The position numbers were made by a program, and so were the translations under genes. From Mesonia sediminis (GTDB lineage: Bacteria; Bacteroidota; Bacteroidia; Flavobacteriales; Flavobacteriaceae): a stretch of DNA of 64,000 bases. The DNA is taken from NCBI RefSeq assembly GCF_042684705.1, contig NZ_JBHULZ010000008.1, positions 62,001 to 126,000 of the forward strand, written 5' to 3'. The number at the start of each line of letters is the position of its first letter. The stretch's first letter is position 1. This document shows positions 43,057-52,379 of this stretch, piece after piece. The notes beneath the pieces were generated by a model. The model did not search any database. It saw only the letters and a program-made list of their open reading frames with translations, and was not told the origin of the DNA.

Positions 43057-44727
43057 ATGTTAGAAATATCAGAATTAAAAGCAAAAAAGCTACCCGAGCT
43101 TAAAGAAATTGCCAAATCGCTCAATGTACCTAAGTACAACCGCTTAAAAAAATTAGATTTAGTTTATCAAATTTTAGATTACCAAGCGGCAAACCCGCAC
43201 AAAGCCAAGGAGGCGTTAAGCGAGGAAGAGCCACAAACAAAACCTAAAGAAAAAAATATTGCAGAGGCTAGAAAGGAAGAAAAACCAAACAATCATTCAA
43301 AGCCTCTAAAAAAATCTCCTCATAAAGAAGGAGAGAAAGATCAAAAATCAGATAGATCTAAAAAACAACCCTCCAAACAAACTAAAAAGACCACTTCGCA
43401 TCCTGATCAAGGAAAAAAAGCAAACGAGAGCTCTAATTCTAATTCTGGTCGCTCAAATCCCCAAAAAGAAAGGCAAAACCAGCACCCGAAACACGAGCAA
43501 AGTAAAAAGCAGGGCGATCGATCAAACGATAAAAAAGACCCTCAGCATAAAAATAAATCTCAAAATGGTAACAAAGATAAACGCAATAAATACCGCGAGC
43601 CCAATTATGAGTTCGATGCCATTATAGAAAGTGAAGGGGTTCTAGATATTATGCAAGATGGCTACGGGTTTTTACGCTCATCAGACTATAACTACCTTTC
43701 TTCACCCGACGACATCTACGTATCTCAATCACAGATTAAACTATTCGGGTTAAAAACTGGAGATACCGTTTTAGGACAAATAAGACCTCCAAAGGAGGGC
43801 GAAAAATATTTCCCGTTAATCAAAATTAGTAAAATAAATGGTTTAGACCCACAAGTGGTTAGAGACCGTGTATCTTTTGAGCACCTTACTCCTCTATTTC
43901 CACAAGAAAAGTTTAAACTAGCCGAAAGAGAAAGCAATTTATCTACGCGCATAATTGATTTATTCTCTCCTATAGGAAAAGGGCAAAGAGGTATGATTGT
44001 CTCGCAACCTAAAACCGGTAAAACGATGCTATTGAAAGATATCGCCAATGCCATTGCAGCCAATCACCCAGAAGTTTATCAAATCGTTTTATTAATAGAT
44101 GAGCGCCCAGAAGAAGTTACCGACATGCAGCGCCACGTAAATGGTGAAGTTGTTGCTTCAACCTTTGACAAAGAAGCGCACGAACACGTTCGCGTTGCCA
44201 ATATCGTATTAGAAAAAGCAAAACGCTTGGTTGAATGCGGCCACGACGTAGTAATTTTACTTGACTCTATTACTCGATTGGCACGAGCTTATAACACTGT
44301 ACAACCCGCCAGTGGAAAAGTACTAAGTGGTGGTGTAGATGCAAATGCCTTACACAAACCAAAACGCTTTTTTGGTGCGGCAAGAAATATTGAAAAAGGA
44401 GGGTCTTTATCTATTATAGCGACCGCTTTAACCGATACAGGCTCTAAGATGGACGAGGTGATTTTTGAAGAATTTAAAGGTACGGGTAATATGGAGCTGC
44501 AGTTAGACCGTAAAATTGCTAACCGTAGAATATTCCCTGCCATAGACCTTACCTCTTCAAGTACCCGTAGAGATGATATGCTACACGATGAAAATACAAT
44601 TCAGCGTATGTGGGTACTTAGAAAATATCTAGCAGATATGAATCCTATAGAGGCCATGGAGTTTATAAACGACAAAGTAAGAAACAGTTTAAACAACGAA
44701 GAATTTCTTATCTCGATGAACGGATAG
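43057..44727 (+). CDS. rho: Transcription termination factor Rho, with a long disordered N-terminal insert
   Basis: Rho is a hexameric RNA helicase that ends transcription. The 556-residue protein has the Rho N-domain (about 1-50, KKLPELKEIAKSLNVPKY), then about 130 residues of almost pure Lys, Glu, Gln, Ser and Asn, which are disordered. The RNA-binding cold-shock-like domain includes GVLDIMQDGYGFLRSS. The ATPase has Walker A PKTGKT at 318-323, Walker B VVILLDSITRLARAYN and the Q and R loops. Such inserts are known in Bacteroidota Rho and raise the length from about 420 residues. Confidence 0.96.
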   Translation: MLEISELKAKKLPELKEIAKSLNVPKYNRLKKLDLVYQILDYQAANPHKAKEALSEEEPQTKPKEKNIAEARKEEKPNNHSKPLKKSPHKEGEKDQKSDRSKKQPSKQTKKTTSHPDQGKKANESSNSNSGRSNPQKERQNQHPKHEQSKKQGDRSNDKKDPQHKNKSQNGNKDKRNKYREPNYEFDAIIESEGVLDIMQDGYGFLRSSDYNYLSSPDDIYVSQSQIKLFGLKTGDTVLGQIRPPKEGEKYFPLIKISKINGLDPQVVRDRVSFEHLTPLFPQEKFKLAERESNLSTRIIDLFSPIGKGQRGMIVSQPKTGKTMLLKDIANAIAANHPEVYQIVLLIDERPEEVTDMQRHVNGEVVASTFDKEAHEHVRVANIVLEKAKRLVECGHDVVILLDSITRLARAYNTVQPASGKVLSGGVDANALHKPKRFFGAARNIEKGGSLSIIATALTDTGSKMDEVIFEEFKGTGNMELQLDRKIANRRIFPAIDLTSSSTRRDDMLHDENTIQRMWVLRKYLADMNPIEAMEFINDKVRNSLNNEEFLISMNG

Positions 44728-44750
44728 AAAGATTGTATGACACTCAACAT

Positions 44751-44788
44751 AAAAACCGATTGGGATTATACATACCAATCGGTTTTTT
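44751..44788 (+). terminator. Intrinsic terminator after rho
   Basis: A 13-bp stem AAAAACCGATTGG / CCAATCGGTTTTT with an 11-base loop, followed by further T residues, 24 bases past the rho stop. Confidence 0.85.
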
Positions 44789-44834
44789 TATATTTAAGAG
44801 CTATAGAAACTTCACGATCTAGCTAGAAATAAAA

Positions 44835-44857
44835 AAACCTTCCAAAAAGGAAGGTTT
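44835..44857 (-). terminator. rpsT terminator
   Basis: The 9-bp stem AAACCTTCC / GGAAGGTTT with a 5-base loop precedes a T run on the minus strand. Confidence 0.85.
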
Positions 44858-44883
44858 CAAAATTTTTGAACACTAACTAAAAC

Positions 44884-45132
44884 TTACAGAGCAGCAACGT
44901 GCTTTGCTAATTTAGATTTTAAATTACTTGCTTTATTAGTGTGAATTACATTTTTCTTCGCTAATTTATCGATCATTGAAACAACAGAAGGATATAGCTT
45001 CTCTGCCTCCGCCTTATCAGCCGCTTTTAATTTCTTTATGGCATTACGGGTAGTTTTATGCTGGTAGCGATTTCTCAAACGCTTCACATCATTACTACGT
45101 ATTCTCTTTAATGCCGACTTATGATTTGCCAT
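44884..45132 (-). CDS. rpsT: 30S ribosomal protein S20
   Basis: S20 is a helical protein that binds 16S rRNA early in 30S assembly. The 82-residue protein is very basic and starts MANHKSALKRIRSNDVKRLRN, the usual S20 N-terminus; IHTNKASNLKSKLAKHV is the conserved C-terminal helix. It has its own terminator. Two tRNA-Glu genes lie immediately upstream on the same strand, so processing of a shared transcript is possible. Confidence 0.96.
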   Translation of the reverse strand: MANHKSALKRIRSNDVKRLRNRYQHKTTRNAIKKLKAADKAEAEKLYPSVVSMIDKLAKKNVIHTNKASNLKSKLAKHVAAL

Positions 45133-45163
45133 AACTCTATTTCTTATCTCATTAATTAAATTG

Positions 45164-45235
45164 TAGTCCGTAGGGGATTCGAACCCCTGTTACCAGGATG
45201 AAAACCTGGCGTCCTAACCCCTAGACGAACGGACC
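45164..45235 (-). tRNA. tRNA-Glu (anticodon TTC)
   Basis: The minus strand gives a full cloverleaf. The acceptor GGTCCGT pairs with ACGGACT (first pair G-U). The anticodon stem CCAGG/CCTGG encloses the loop TTTTCAT with anticodon TTC, and the T loop is GTTCGAATC. The 3' CCA is not encoded. It is identical to the copy at 45281-45352. Confidence 0.95.
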
Positions 45236-45280
45236 ATTAGCTTACTTATTTCAAAAACAAACCAGTTGTTTGTTACTTTG

Positions 45281-45352
45281 TAGTCCGTAGGGGATTCGAA
45301 CCCCTGTTACCAGGATGAAAACCTGGCGTCCTAACCCCTAGACGAACGGACC
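45281..45352 (-). tRNA. tRNA-Glu (anticodon TTC), second copy
   Basis: This is base-for-base the same 72-nucleotide cloverleaf as the copy at 45164-45235, with anticodon TTC and the same flanking T and A bases. 45 bases separate the two genes. Confidence 0.95.
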
Positions 45353-45432
45353 ATTATTGCTTGAATGCGGATGCAAAAATAAGACTTATTTTAAATGCAC
45401 CAAACAAAATTTCAATTTTTTTTAAACTTTTT

Positions 45433-46911
45433 TTAATAAGCCTTAGCAAACAAAACACGTTGATTAGACGGCTTACCAGTCAATACGCAGTTACCTGATT
45501 CATTTTCAGTATCAAAAGGAATACAGCGAATGGTTGCCTTAGTCAGTTCTTTAATTCTCTCTTCCGTTTCGGCTGTCCCATCCCAATGAGCTGAAATAAA
45601 ACCACCTTTTTCTTTTAATACTTTTTTGAATGTTTCAAAATCTTCAACTTTAGAAATGTGTTCATTTCTGTAGTTAAGTGCCTTATTAAATAGATTATCT
45701 TGAATTTCAACCATTAGATCTTTCACTTTCTCTACAAGTTCATCTTGTTTTATAAATTCTTTGGTAAGGGTGTCCCGTCTAGCCAACTCTACTGTACCTT
45801 TTTCTAAATCTTTTGGTCCTATTGCCAAACGTACAGGAACCCCTTGTAATTCATATTGAGCAAATTTCCAGCCTGGTTTATGTGTATCACGATCGTCAAA
45901 TTTCACCGAAATACCGGCTTCTCTAAGATTTTGGGCAATTATATGTGCCTTTTCGGCAATTTGTTTTAATTGCTCCTCTCCTTTATAAATAGGAACTATA
46001 ACCACTTGATTCGGCGCTAATTTTGGCGGCAACACAAGTCCTTTATCATCGCTATGGGTCATAATTAGGGCTCCCATTAATCGCGTAGACACCCCCCAAC
46101 TTGTGGCCCAAACGTGTTCCAATTTACCTTCTTTGCTAGCATATTTCACATCAAAGGCTTTCGCAAAATTTTGACCTAAAAAATGTGAAGTTCCAGCTTG
46201 AAGGGCCTTCCCATCTTGCATAAGGGCTTCAATACAATAAGTTTCTTCTGCACCCGCAAAACGTTCACTTTCGGTCTTTTTACCCTGAATAACCGGAATT
46301 GCCATAAAATTTTCTACAAAATCAGCATACACGTCATTCATTTGCTTGGTTTCAAACAGAGCCTCTTCTCTTGTTTCGTGAGCGGTATGCCCTTCTTGCC
46401 ACAAAAATTCGGCTGTTCTTAAAAACAAACGTGTACGCATTTCCCAGCGTACCACATTGGCCCATTGGTTAATCTTAATAGGTAAATCACGGTAAGATTG
46501 TATCCAACCTTTGTAGGTATTCCAAATAATAGCTTCTGAGGTTGGCCTAACCACTAGTTCTTCTTCTAATTTTGCCTCTGGATCTACAATTAATTTTGAT
46601 GCATCATTAGGATCGGTTTTTAATCTATAGTGAGTTACTACCGCACATTCTTTCGCAAATCCCTCGGCATTTTTTTCCTCGGCTTCAAATAAACTTTTCG
46701 GTACAAATAAAGGAAAATAAGCATTCTGATGCCCTGTCTCTTTAAAACGCTTATCTAGCTGAGCTTGCATTTTTTCCCATATGGCATAGCCATAAGGTTT
46801 AATCACCATACACCCTCTAACAGCAGAGTTCTCTGCTAGATCTGCTTGTACAACAAGCTCATTATACCACTTTGAATAATCTGTACTTCTTGAGGTTAGC
46901 TTATTTGCCAT
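45433..46911 (-). CDS. proS: Prolyl-tRNA synthetase (archaeal/eukaryal-type ProRS)
   Basis: ProS charges tRNA-Pro. The 492-residue protein starts MANKLTSRSTDYSKWYNELVVQADLAENSAVRGCMVIKPYGYAIWEKMQ. This is the eukaryal/archaeal ProRS form without the INS editing domain of the usual bacterial enzyme. Class II motifs 2 (RWEMRTRLFLRTAEFLWQEGHTAH) and 3 (GVSTRLMGALIMTHSDD) are present, followed by the anticodon-binding domain and a C-terminal zinc-like domain with a final LFAKAY. This form is usual in Bacteroidota. The two tRNA-Glu genes lie 80 bases downstream. Confidence 0.95.
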   Translation of the reverse strand: MANKLTSRSTDYSKWYNELVVQADLAENSAVRGCMVIKPYGYAIWEKMQAQLDKRFKETGHQNAYFPLFVPKSLFEAEEKNAEGFAKECAVVTHYRLKTDPNDASKLIVDPEAKLEEELVVRPTSEAIIWNTYKGWIQSYRDLPIKINQWANVVRWEMRTRLFLRTAEFLWQEGHTAHETREEALFETKQMNDVYADFVENFMAIPVIQGKKTESERFAGAEETYCIEALMQDGKALQAGTSHFLGQNFAKAFDVKYASKEGKLEHVWATSWGVSTRLMGALIMTHSDDKGLVLPPKLAPNQVVIVPIYKGEEQLKQIAEKAHIIAQNLREAGISVKFDDRDTHKPGWKFAQYELQGVPVRLAIGPKDLEKGTVELARRDTLTKEFIKQDELVEKVKDLMVEIQDNLFNKALNYRNEHISKVEDFETFKKVLKEKGGFISAHWDGTAETEERIKELTKATIRCIPFDTENESGNCVLTGKPSNQRVLFAKAY

Positions 46912-47011
46912 ATATCTATCTTTGGCACAATGCTTGTGCTATTGTTAATGAATTTTTAGTTTAGGCAAAACTAGTTAAATTTGAAATGTTCAACAATAAA
47001 ATACAAAAGAT

Positions 47012-48130
47012 ATGCATCTTAATTCTATAAATATATTGAAATACGCATCTTGGCCACTTGGGATAGGGATGCTATTTTTACTGCTATCGTGTGGCACGTA
47101 TCAGAATACGTCTATTCCTCAAGATGGCATATACAATCAAAACTTAAATCGACCTACTGCTGCACAACAGCAACGACAAAATGAAAAAGCTGGTTACTAC
47201 CAAAATTACTTTAAAGAGCAAGGCGAGCAAATCGCTATGGCTCAAGGAGTAAACCAAGAGAATGAAGTTTTTACCGATATTGACAATTACACTACGCAGA
47301 GCAATTATCAAAACAACGGTCAGGAAGATATAATCTACGAAGATGAGGAATACACCTACAACAATGCTAGTTGGGGATCTAACCCAACCGAGGTTAACAT
47401 CACCGTTATCGATAGAAATCCTTATTTATTTTCCGGTTTTTATCACCCTTGGGGGATATGGAGCGCTCCTTTTCACGGCGCCTGGTATGGCGGTTATTAC
47501 GGCGCTTGGGGATGGGGTTGGCACAACCCTCGATTTGGCTGGGGATCGGCCTATTGGGGATGGGGACACCCTTATAATTACTGGGGCGCTTGGAATCACC
47601 CATTTTATGGTGGCGTGGCTTATCATCCTGCCTATCATAATTATAGACACTCAATAGCCTATCACGATGCAACTAGAAATTATCGCAACACGCGTAATAG
47701 CAATTACAGACGCAATGCCGGTGATAGCTATCGTAGAAATGCCTCAGAAAGCTACCGTAGAAATTCAAATAGCGGTATAAACAGAAGTAGCAATAATAGC
47801 ATTCGGAGAAGTCAATCAAGAACGACTATAAAAAACACCCGTGGCATTAATGCGAGAGGTGATAGCCGTTACCAAAGCAATCGAGGCGTAAACAGAAATT
47901 CATCGGCTACTCAAAACAGTAGAAGAAGTGGTTACTACAACCGAAGCGCACGTTCTAGCACCAGAAGTTCGAACTCTATAAACCGTAGGTCTACAAATTC
48001 AAGCAATCGCACTTATTCGCCTAGTCGATCAACCCGCAATTCGAGCTCTACAAGATCTTCTAGCTCTAGCCGATCAAGTAGCGGAACAAGAAGCAGCAGG
48101 GGTAGTTCTTCTCGTCGTTCTCCTAGATAA
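47012..48130 (+). CDS. Lipoprotein with Ser/Arg/Asn-rich C-terminus, function unknown
   Basis: The 372-residue protein has a lipoprotein signal ending LLSCG, with Cys27. A middle block (about 150-215) is rich in Trp, Tyr, Gly and His. From about 220 to the end the sequence is almost only Ser, Arg, Asn, Tyr and Thr, without acidic residues, so it is basic and disordered. Similar proteins in Flavobacteriaceae are sometimes labelled vitellogenin-like because of composition alone, which says nothing of function. It lies 10 bases before the FadL-like porin gene, so both are probably one outer-membrane operon. Confidence 0.75.
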   Translation: MHLNSINILKYASWPLGIGMLFLLLSCGTYQNTSIPQDGIYNQNLNRPTAAQQQRQNEKAGYYQNYFKEQGEQIAMAQGVNQENEVFTDIDNYTTQSNYQNNGQEDIIYEDEEYTYNNASWGSNPTEVNITVIDRNPYLFSGFYHPWGIWSAPFHGAWYGGYYGAWGWGWHNPRFGWGSAYWGWGHPYNYWGAWNHPFYGGVAYHPAYHNYRHSIAYHDATRNYRNTRNSNYRRNAGDSYRRNASESYRRNSNSGINRSSNNSIRRSQSRTTIKNTRGINARGDSRYQSNRGVNRNSSATQNSRRSGYYNRSARSSTRSSNSINRRSTNSSNRTYSPSRSTRNSSSTRSSSSSRSSSGTRSSRGSSSRRSPR

Positions 48131-48140
48131 AAATATCTTT

Positions 48141-49673
48141 ATGAAAAAAAAATATATAAGTATAATAACAGCAGCATTTATCTCAACAATAGGTGCTGCT
48201 CAAAGTATTAATGAGGCCCTAAATTTTGGACAGTCTGATGTTTTAGGAACGGCACGTTTTACGGCCATGAGCGGAGCTTTTGGCGCTTTGGGTGGTGATT
48301 TATCTGCGCTCCAAGTAAATCCTGCTGGATCCTCAATTTTTCTGCATAATACCGCTGGGTTTACCTTTGGTTATCAGCATCTCAAAAACAATTCTTCTTT
48401 TGCCGGTGAAAATGGAGCTGCGAAAGAAAATGAATTTCACATTCCTCAAGCTGGGGCAGTCTATGTTTTTGAAAATTACAATCCTCAAGCCACTGTAAAT
48501 AAATTCAGTTTTGGTCTCACCTATGATCAGCAAAAAAATTTGGAACAAAATTTTCTTGCTCGAGGAACAAGCAACGAGACTATCGGTTCCTACTTTACAA
48601 ATTTAGCTAATGGTATTCCCCTTGATTTGTTCACCACACGGCCTGGTGAATCTTTAGATGATCTATACCGATTTTTAGGCGAAACAAACTTCAACAACCT
48701 TGGAGTTACCAATTCCGAACTGCAAACAGCTTACTTGGGTTACGAAACATATCTTTTTGATCCAGCAGATCCGAATGATTTAGAAAACACGCAATATAGT
48801 TCAAATACTACCACCAACAATACTTATCATTCCTATAGTCAACAAGGCACAGGCTTTAATGGTAAATTCTCTTTAAATGGCTCCTTAGCTTTGCAAAACA
48901 GATTTTATTTAGGACTTAACCTAAATGCTCATTTTATTAATTATGAACGCATTACAAGCTATTTTGAAAGACCTGACACTGGCAGCAGATTATCCTCAAT
49001 TTACTTCGAAAACAACCTGAGCACAGTGGGTTCAGGATTTTCTTTTCAATTAGGTGGAATAGCTAAGGTTAATGAGGTTTTACGACTTGGATTGAGTTAC
49101 GACTCTCCTACTTGGTATACAATTTCTGATGAAACGACCCAATATCTAAGCACCTCAAGTCAAGAATTTGGTAATGCTACTGCTAATCCTTTTATTGTGA
49201 ACGTTTTTCCAAATTATAAACTTAGGACACCAGGTCAAATAAAAGCAAGTGCAGCTTTGATTTTTGCACCTTCAACACTGGTTAGTTTAGATTACGGCTA
49301 TAAAAACTATGGTAATATTAAATTGCGACCTAGAGAAAATCAAAACTTTGAAATACAAAATAAAAACTTAAGCGATGGACTAACTGCTGCCTCAAGCATA
49401 AAGATGGGTGTAGAACATCGTATTAAAAATTGGAGTTTACGTGCAGGAGCTCGTTTTGAACAATCTCCATTTGAAAATAAGGATTTACAAGACGATCTTT
49501 ACGGATTTTCAGCTGGTTTAGGATATAATTTTGGTCGAATAAAAATAGATTTTGCCTATAGCTACTATCAGGTAAACATGCAACAAGACCTATTAAAAAC
49601 AGGCTTAAGCAATACTGTGCAATTAGAAAGAAATGATTCTAACTACATAATGAGTTTTATATTTGATATGTAG
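48141..49673 (+). CDS. OmpP1/FadL-family outer-membrane transport protein
   Basis: The 510-residue protein has a signal peptide cut after IGAAQ and an OmpP1/FadL/TodX hatch start: GTARFTAMSGAFGALGGDLSALQVNPAGSS near 35-64. The rest alternates hydrophobic and polar residues as a 14-stranded barrel, ending YIMSFIFDM. FadL-type channels carry fatty acids and other hydrophobic molecules across the outer membrane; the substrate here is unknown. It follows the Ser/Arg-rich lipoprotein by 10 bases. Confidence 0.86.
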   Translation: MKKKYISIITAAFISTIGAAQSINEALNFGQSDVLGTARFTAMSGAFGALGGDLSALQVNPAGSSIFLHNTAGFTFGYQHLKNNSSFAGENGAAKENEFHIPQAGAVYVFENYNPQATVNKFSFGLTYDQQKNLEQNFLARGTSNETIGSYFTNLANGIPLDLFTTRPGESLDDLYRFLGETNFNNLGVTNSELQTAYLGYETYLFDPADPNDLENTQYSSNTTTNNTYHSYSQQGTGFNGKFSLNGSLALQNRFYLGLNLNAHFINYERITSYFERPDTGSRLSSIYFENNLSTVGSGFSFQLGGIAKVNEVLRLGLSYDSPTWYTISDETTQYLSTSSQEFGNATANPFIVNVFPNYKLRTPGQIKASAALIFAPSTLVSLDYGYKNYGNIKLRPRENQNFEIQNKNLSDGLTAASSIKMGVEHRIKNWSLRAGARFEQSPFENKDLQDDLYGFSAGLGYNFGRIKIDFAYSYYQVNMQQDLLKTGLSNTVQLERNDSNYIMSFIFDM

Positions 49674-49830
49674 GCAAGTAGTTTAAGTTCTGTCTGTTTA
49701 TTACCAATTCTTTAGGTGTAAAGCTTTTGTTACGATTTTTGAAAACTTAATCATAGGCCAAAATTAAGTTAAAAACTATAATGTTTTTGCCTTGCCGAAT
49801 AAAGCTTTAGTTTAGAAAAACATAAATGCT

Positions 49831-49838
49831 TATCTTTG
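49831..49838 (+). promoter_or_regulatory. -7 box for folE, which also decides the start codon
   Basis: TATCTTTG is a full consensus match. Transcription would begin near 49845, so the earlier in-frame ATG at 49826 cannot be used and the ATG at 49868 is the start. Confidence 0.6.
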
Positions 49839-49867
49839 CCCACTTAAAATCGATAGAGGTTTATAAA

Positions 49868-50545
49868 ATGAAAATTGATAATATCTTGGAAAATATAGAA
49901 GAAATTGGTGACAACCATGTAAGTTCTAGCGCAGAGAATCCGCTAAGAAAAGATGCGTTTGAAAAAACAGATGAAGAAAAGATTGCCATAATACAGCAAG
50001 ACGTTCACAATATATTAAAGACTTTGGGTTTAGACTTAGAAGACGATAGCTTAAAAGGAACTCCTCTTCGCGTTGCTAAAATGTTTGTGAATGAGTCTTT
50101 TGCCGGTTTACACCCCAAGAGAAAACCTAAAGCTTCTGTTTTTCAAAACAATTACAAATATGGGGAAATGCTAGTAGAGAAAAACATTACGGTTTATTCT
50201 ACTTGTGAACACCATTTACTACCTATCGTTGGTCGCGCTCACGTGGCCTATATTTCAAATGGTACTGTTGTGGGGCTATCAAAAATGAATAGAATTGTAG
50301 ACTACTATGCCAAAAGACCTCAAGTGCAAGAGCGCTTAACTATGCAAATTGTAGCTGAACTTCAAAAAGCACTAGGCACAGACGATGTGGCTTGTGTTAT
50401 CGACGCCAAGCATCTTTGTGTCAACAGTCGAGGAATACGAGATATTGAAAGTAGTACCGTTACAAGCGAATTTGGTGGTAAGTTTAAAGACAAGAATATA
50501 AAAAGAGAGTTTTTAGACTACATCAATATGGATACTGAATTTTAA
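49868..50545 (+). CDS. folE: GTP cyclohydrolase I
   Basis: FolE turns GTP into dihydroneopterin triphosphate, the first step to folate (and, through related routes, queuosine). The 225-residue protein has a variable N-terminus, then LGLDLEDDSLKGTPLRVAKMFV, the zinc-ligand TCEHHLLPIVGRAHVAYI, VVGLSKMNRIVDYYAKRPQVQERLT and C-terminal DAKHLCVNSRGI with the second zinc cysteine. The ATG at 49868 (MKIDNILENIEEIG) is chosen because a promoter overlaps the earlier candidate. cysS follows 38 bases downstream. The folP and queE genes elsewhere in the window belong to linked pathways. Confidence 0.95.
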   Translation: MKIDNILENIEEIGDNHVSSSAENPLRKDAFEKTDEEKIAIIQQDVHNILKTLGLDLEDDSLKGTPLRVAKMFVNESFAGLHPKRKPKASVFQNNYKYGEMLVEKNITVYSTCEHHLLPIVGRAHVAYISNGTVVGLSKMNRIVDYYAKRPQVQERLTMQIVAELQKALGTDDVACVIDAKHLCVNSRGIRDIESSTVTSEFGGKFKDKNIKREFLDYINMDTEF

Positions 50546-50583
50546 AATTTTAAGTTCATTACACCAAGTTAAAAATTATACCC

Positions 50584-52077
50584 ATGCCCTTATACGAAAA
50601 TCAAGAGTTAAAAATTTACAATTCTCTTACGGGAGAAAAAGAACGTTTTAAGCCTATCACGAAAGATTATGTGGGAATGTATGTTTGTGGCCCCACTGTC
50701 TACAGTAACGTGCATTTAGGGAACTGCCGAACCTTTATTTCTTTTGATTTAGTTTTCAGGTATTTAAAGCATTTAGGGTATAAAGTGCGTTACGTGCGTA
50801 ATATAACAGACGCTGGTCATTTAGAAAACGATGCCGAAACTGGCGAAGATCGAATTGCAAAGAAGGCTCGTTTAGAAGAAATTGAACCCATGGAAGTGGT
50901 TCAAAAATACACGGTAGACTTTCACCAGATTTTACATCAATTCAATAACTTACCACCAAGCATTGAGCCTACTGCGACAGGTCATATTATTGAGCAAATA
51001 GAACTGATCAAAAAAATTATTGAAAAAGGCTTAGCTTATGAAGCCAACGGCTCTGTTTATTTTGATGTTATAAAATATAACCAAAGTAAACACTATGGTA
51101 TTCTGAGTAAAAGAAAATTAGAAGATATGATTGCGAATACCCGCGAACTCGACGGGCAATCAGATAAAAAGAATCCACAAGATTTTGCTTTATGGAAAAA
51201 AGCTGAACCGCAGCACATTATGCGCTGGCCGTCCCCTTGGGGTGTTGGGTTTCCCGGTTGGCACCTAGAATGCACCGTAATGAGCTCCAAATATTTAGGA
51301 GAGTCATTTGATATTCACGGAGGAGGAATGGACTTAAAATTCCCTCATCACGAATGTGAAATTGCTCAAGGAGAAGCCGCACACGATAAGTCTCCTGTGA
51401 ACTATTGGATGCATGCCAACATGCTTACCTTAAATGGTAAAAAAATGGCCAAAAGTACCGGTAATAATATTTTACCAAAAGAATTATTTTCTGGTAACAA
51501 TGATGTATTGAGTAAATCTTATAGTCCCTCGGTTACCCGATTTTTTATGCTTCAGGCCAACTACAGAAGTATTCTCGATTTTTCAGATGAAGCTCTGCAG
51601 GCGGCAGAAAAAGGTTTTAATCGCTTAATGGAAGCCATAAGCTTAGTCGAATCACTTCCAGAATCAAATCAAAGCAGTTTGAACATCAGTAAATGGCGCC
51701 AAAACTGCTACGATGCTATGAATGATGATTTTAATAGTCCAATTCTAATTGCACATCTTTTCGAGGCGGTAAAAATGATAAACGCAGTTCGTACAGAACA
51801 AGCTAAAATAACCGCTGCAGACAAAGTGCTACTATCTGAAACAATGCATAATTTTGTTTTTGATGTTTTGGGTTTAATTCCTAATATTGACCTTGTTAGT
51901 GGTCAAGATAGAAATCGCGTAGAAAAATTAGTAGAATTACTTATTAGTTTAAGAAAAAAGGCTCGCGATAACAAAGATTTTTCACTTAGTGACTTAATAA
52001 GGGACGAACTTAACAAAGTGGGTATTCAGTTAAAAGATAGCCGTGAAGGCACATCTTTTACCATTAAAAATGATTAA
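50584..52077 (+). CDS. cysS: Cysteinyl-tRNA synthetase
   Basis: CysS charges tRNA-Cys. The 497-residue class I synthetase has the zinc site Cys at CGPTVY, the HIGH-type motif VHLGNCRTF (about 39-47), zinc ligands around GWHLECTVMS and GGGMDLKFPHHECE, and the KMSKS-type KKMAKSTGN near 286. The length fits the family. It overlaps yidD by 8 bases at its 3' end, and folE is directly upstream, so folE-cysS-yidD may be one transcript. Confidence 0.96.
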   Translation: MPLYENQELKIYNSLTGEKERFKPITKDYVGMYVCGPTVYSNVHLGNCRTFISFDLVFRYLKHLGYKVRYVRNITDAGHLENDAETGEDRIAKKARLEEIEPMEVVQKYTVDFHQILHQFNNLPPSIEPTATGHIIEQIELIKKIIEKGLAYEANGSVYFDVIKYNQSKHYGILSKRKLEDMIANTRELDGQSDKKNPQDFALWKKAEPQHIMRWPSPWGVGFPGWHLECTVMSSKYLGESFDIHGGGMDLKFPHHECEIAQGEAAHDKSPVNYWMHANMLTLNGKKMAKSTGNNILPKELFSGNNDVLSKSYSPSVTRFFMLQANYRSILDFSDEALQAAEKGFNRLMEAISLVESLPESNQSSLNISKWRQNCYDAMNDDFNSPILIAHLFEAVKMINAVRTEQAKITAADKVLLSETMHNFVFDVLGLIPNIDLVSGQDRNRVEKLVELLISLRKKARDNKDFSLSDLIRDELNKVGIQLKDSREGTSFTIKND

Positions 52078-52294
52078 GAAAATATTTATAGCGCCTTTCT
52101 TAGCTTTAATTTGGCTCTATAAAAAATTTATCTCGCCACTTACACCTGCGACTTGTCGATTTAGTCCAACCTGTTCTTCTTACGCACAAGAAGCACTTAA
52201 AAAACATGGATTATTTAAAGGTGGTTATTTAAGCTTTAAAAGATTCTCAAAATGTCATCCTTGGGGAGAAAGTGGCTATGATCCCGTTCCTTAA
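52070..52294 (+). CDS. yidD: Membrane protein insertion efficiency factor YidD
   Basis: YidD assists insertion of inner-membrane proteins with YidC. The 74-residue protein starts MIKKIFIAPFLALIWLYKKFISPL, then CRFSPTCSSYAQEALKKHG and RFSKCHPWGESGYDPVP, which are family signatures with three conserved cysteines. The ATG at 52070 lies inside the last codons of cysS; a longer frame nine codons upstream is unlikely. The N-terminal amphipathic helix probably sits on the membrane face. Confidence 0.92.
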   Translation: MIKKIFIAPFLALIWLYKKFISPLTPATCRFSPTCSSYAQEALKKHGLFKGGYLSFKRFSKCHPWGESGYDPVP

Positions 52295-52379
52295 TTCAAA
52301 CCACTGATTTAATTCTACAATCTCTACTCTAAGCTAAATATATCCTTATATTTACGCTGTCAACAGTAAAAATTAGTAT

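Noticed and set aside
49826..50545. Earlier folE start at 49826
   Set aside because: A consensus -7 box at 49831-49838 lies inside the extra codons, so they cannot be in the mRNA.
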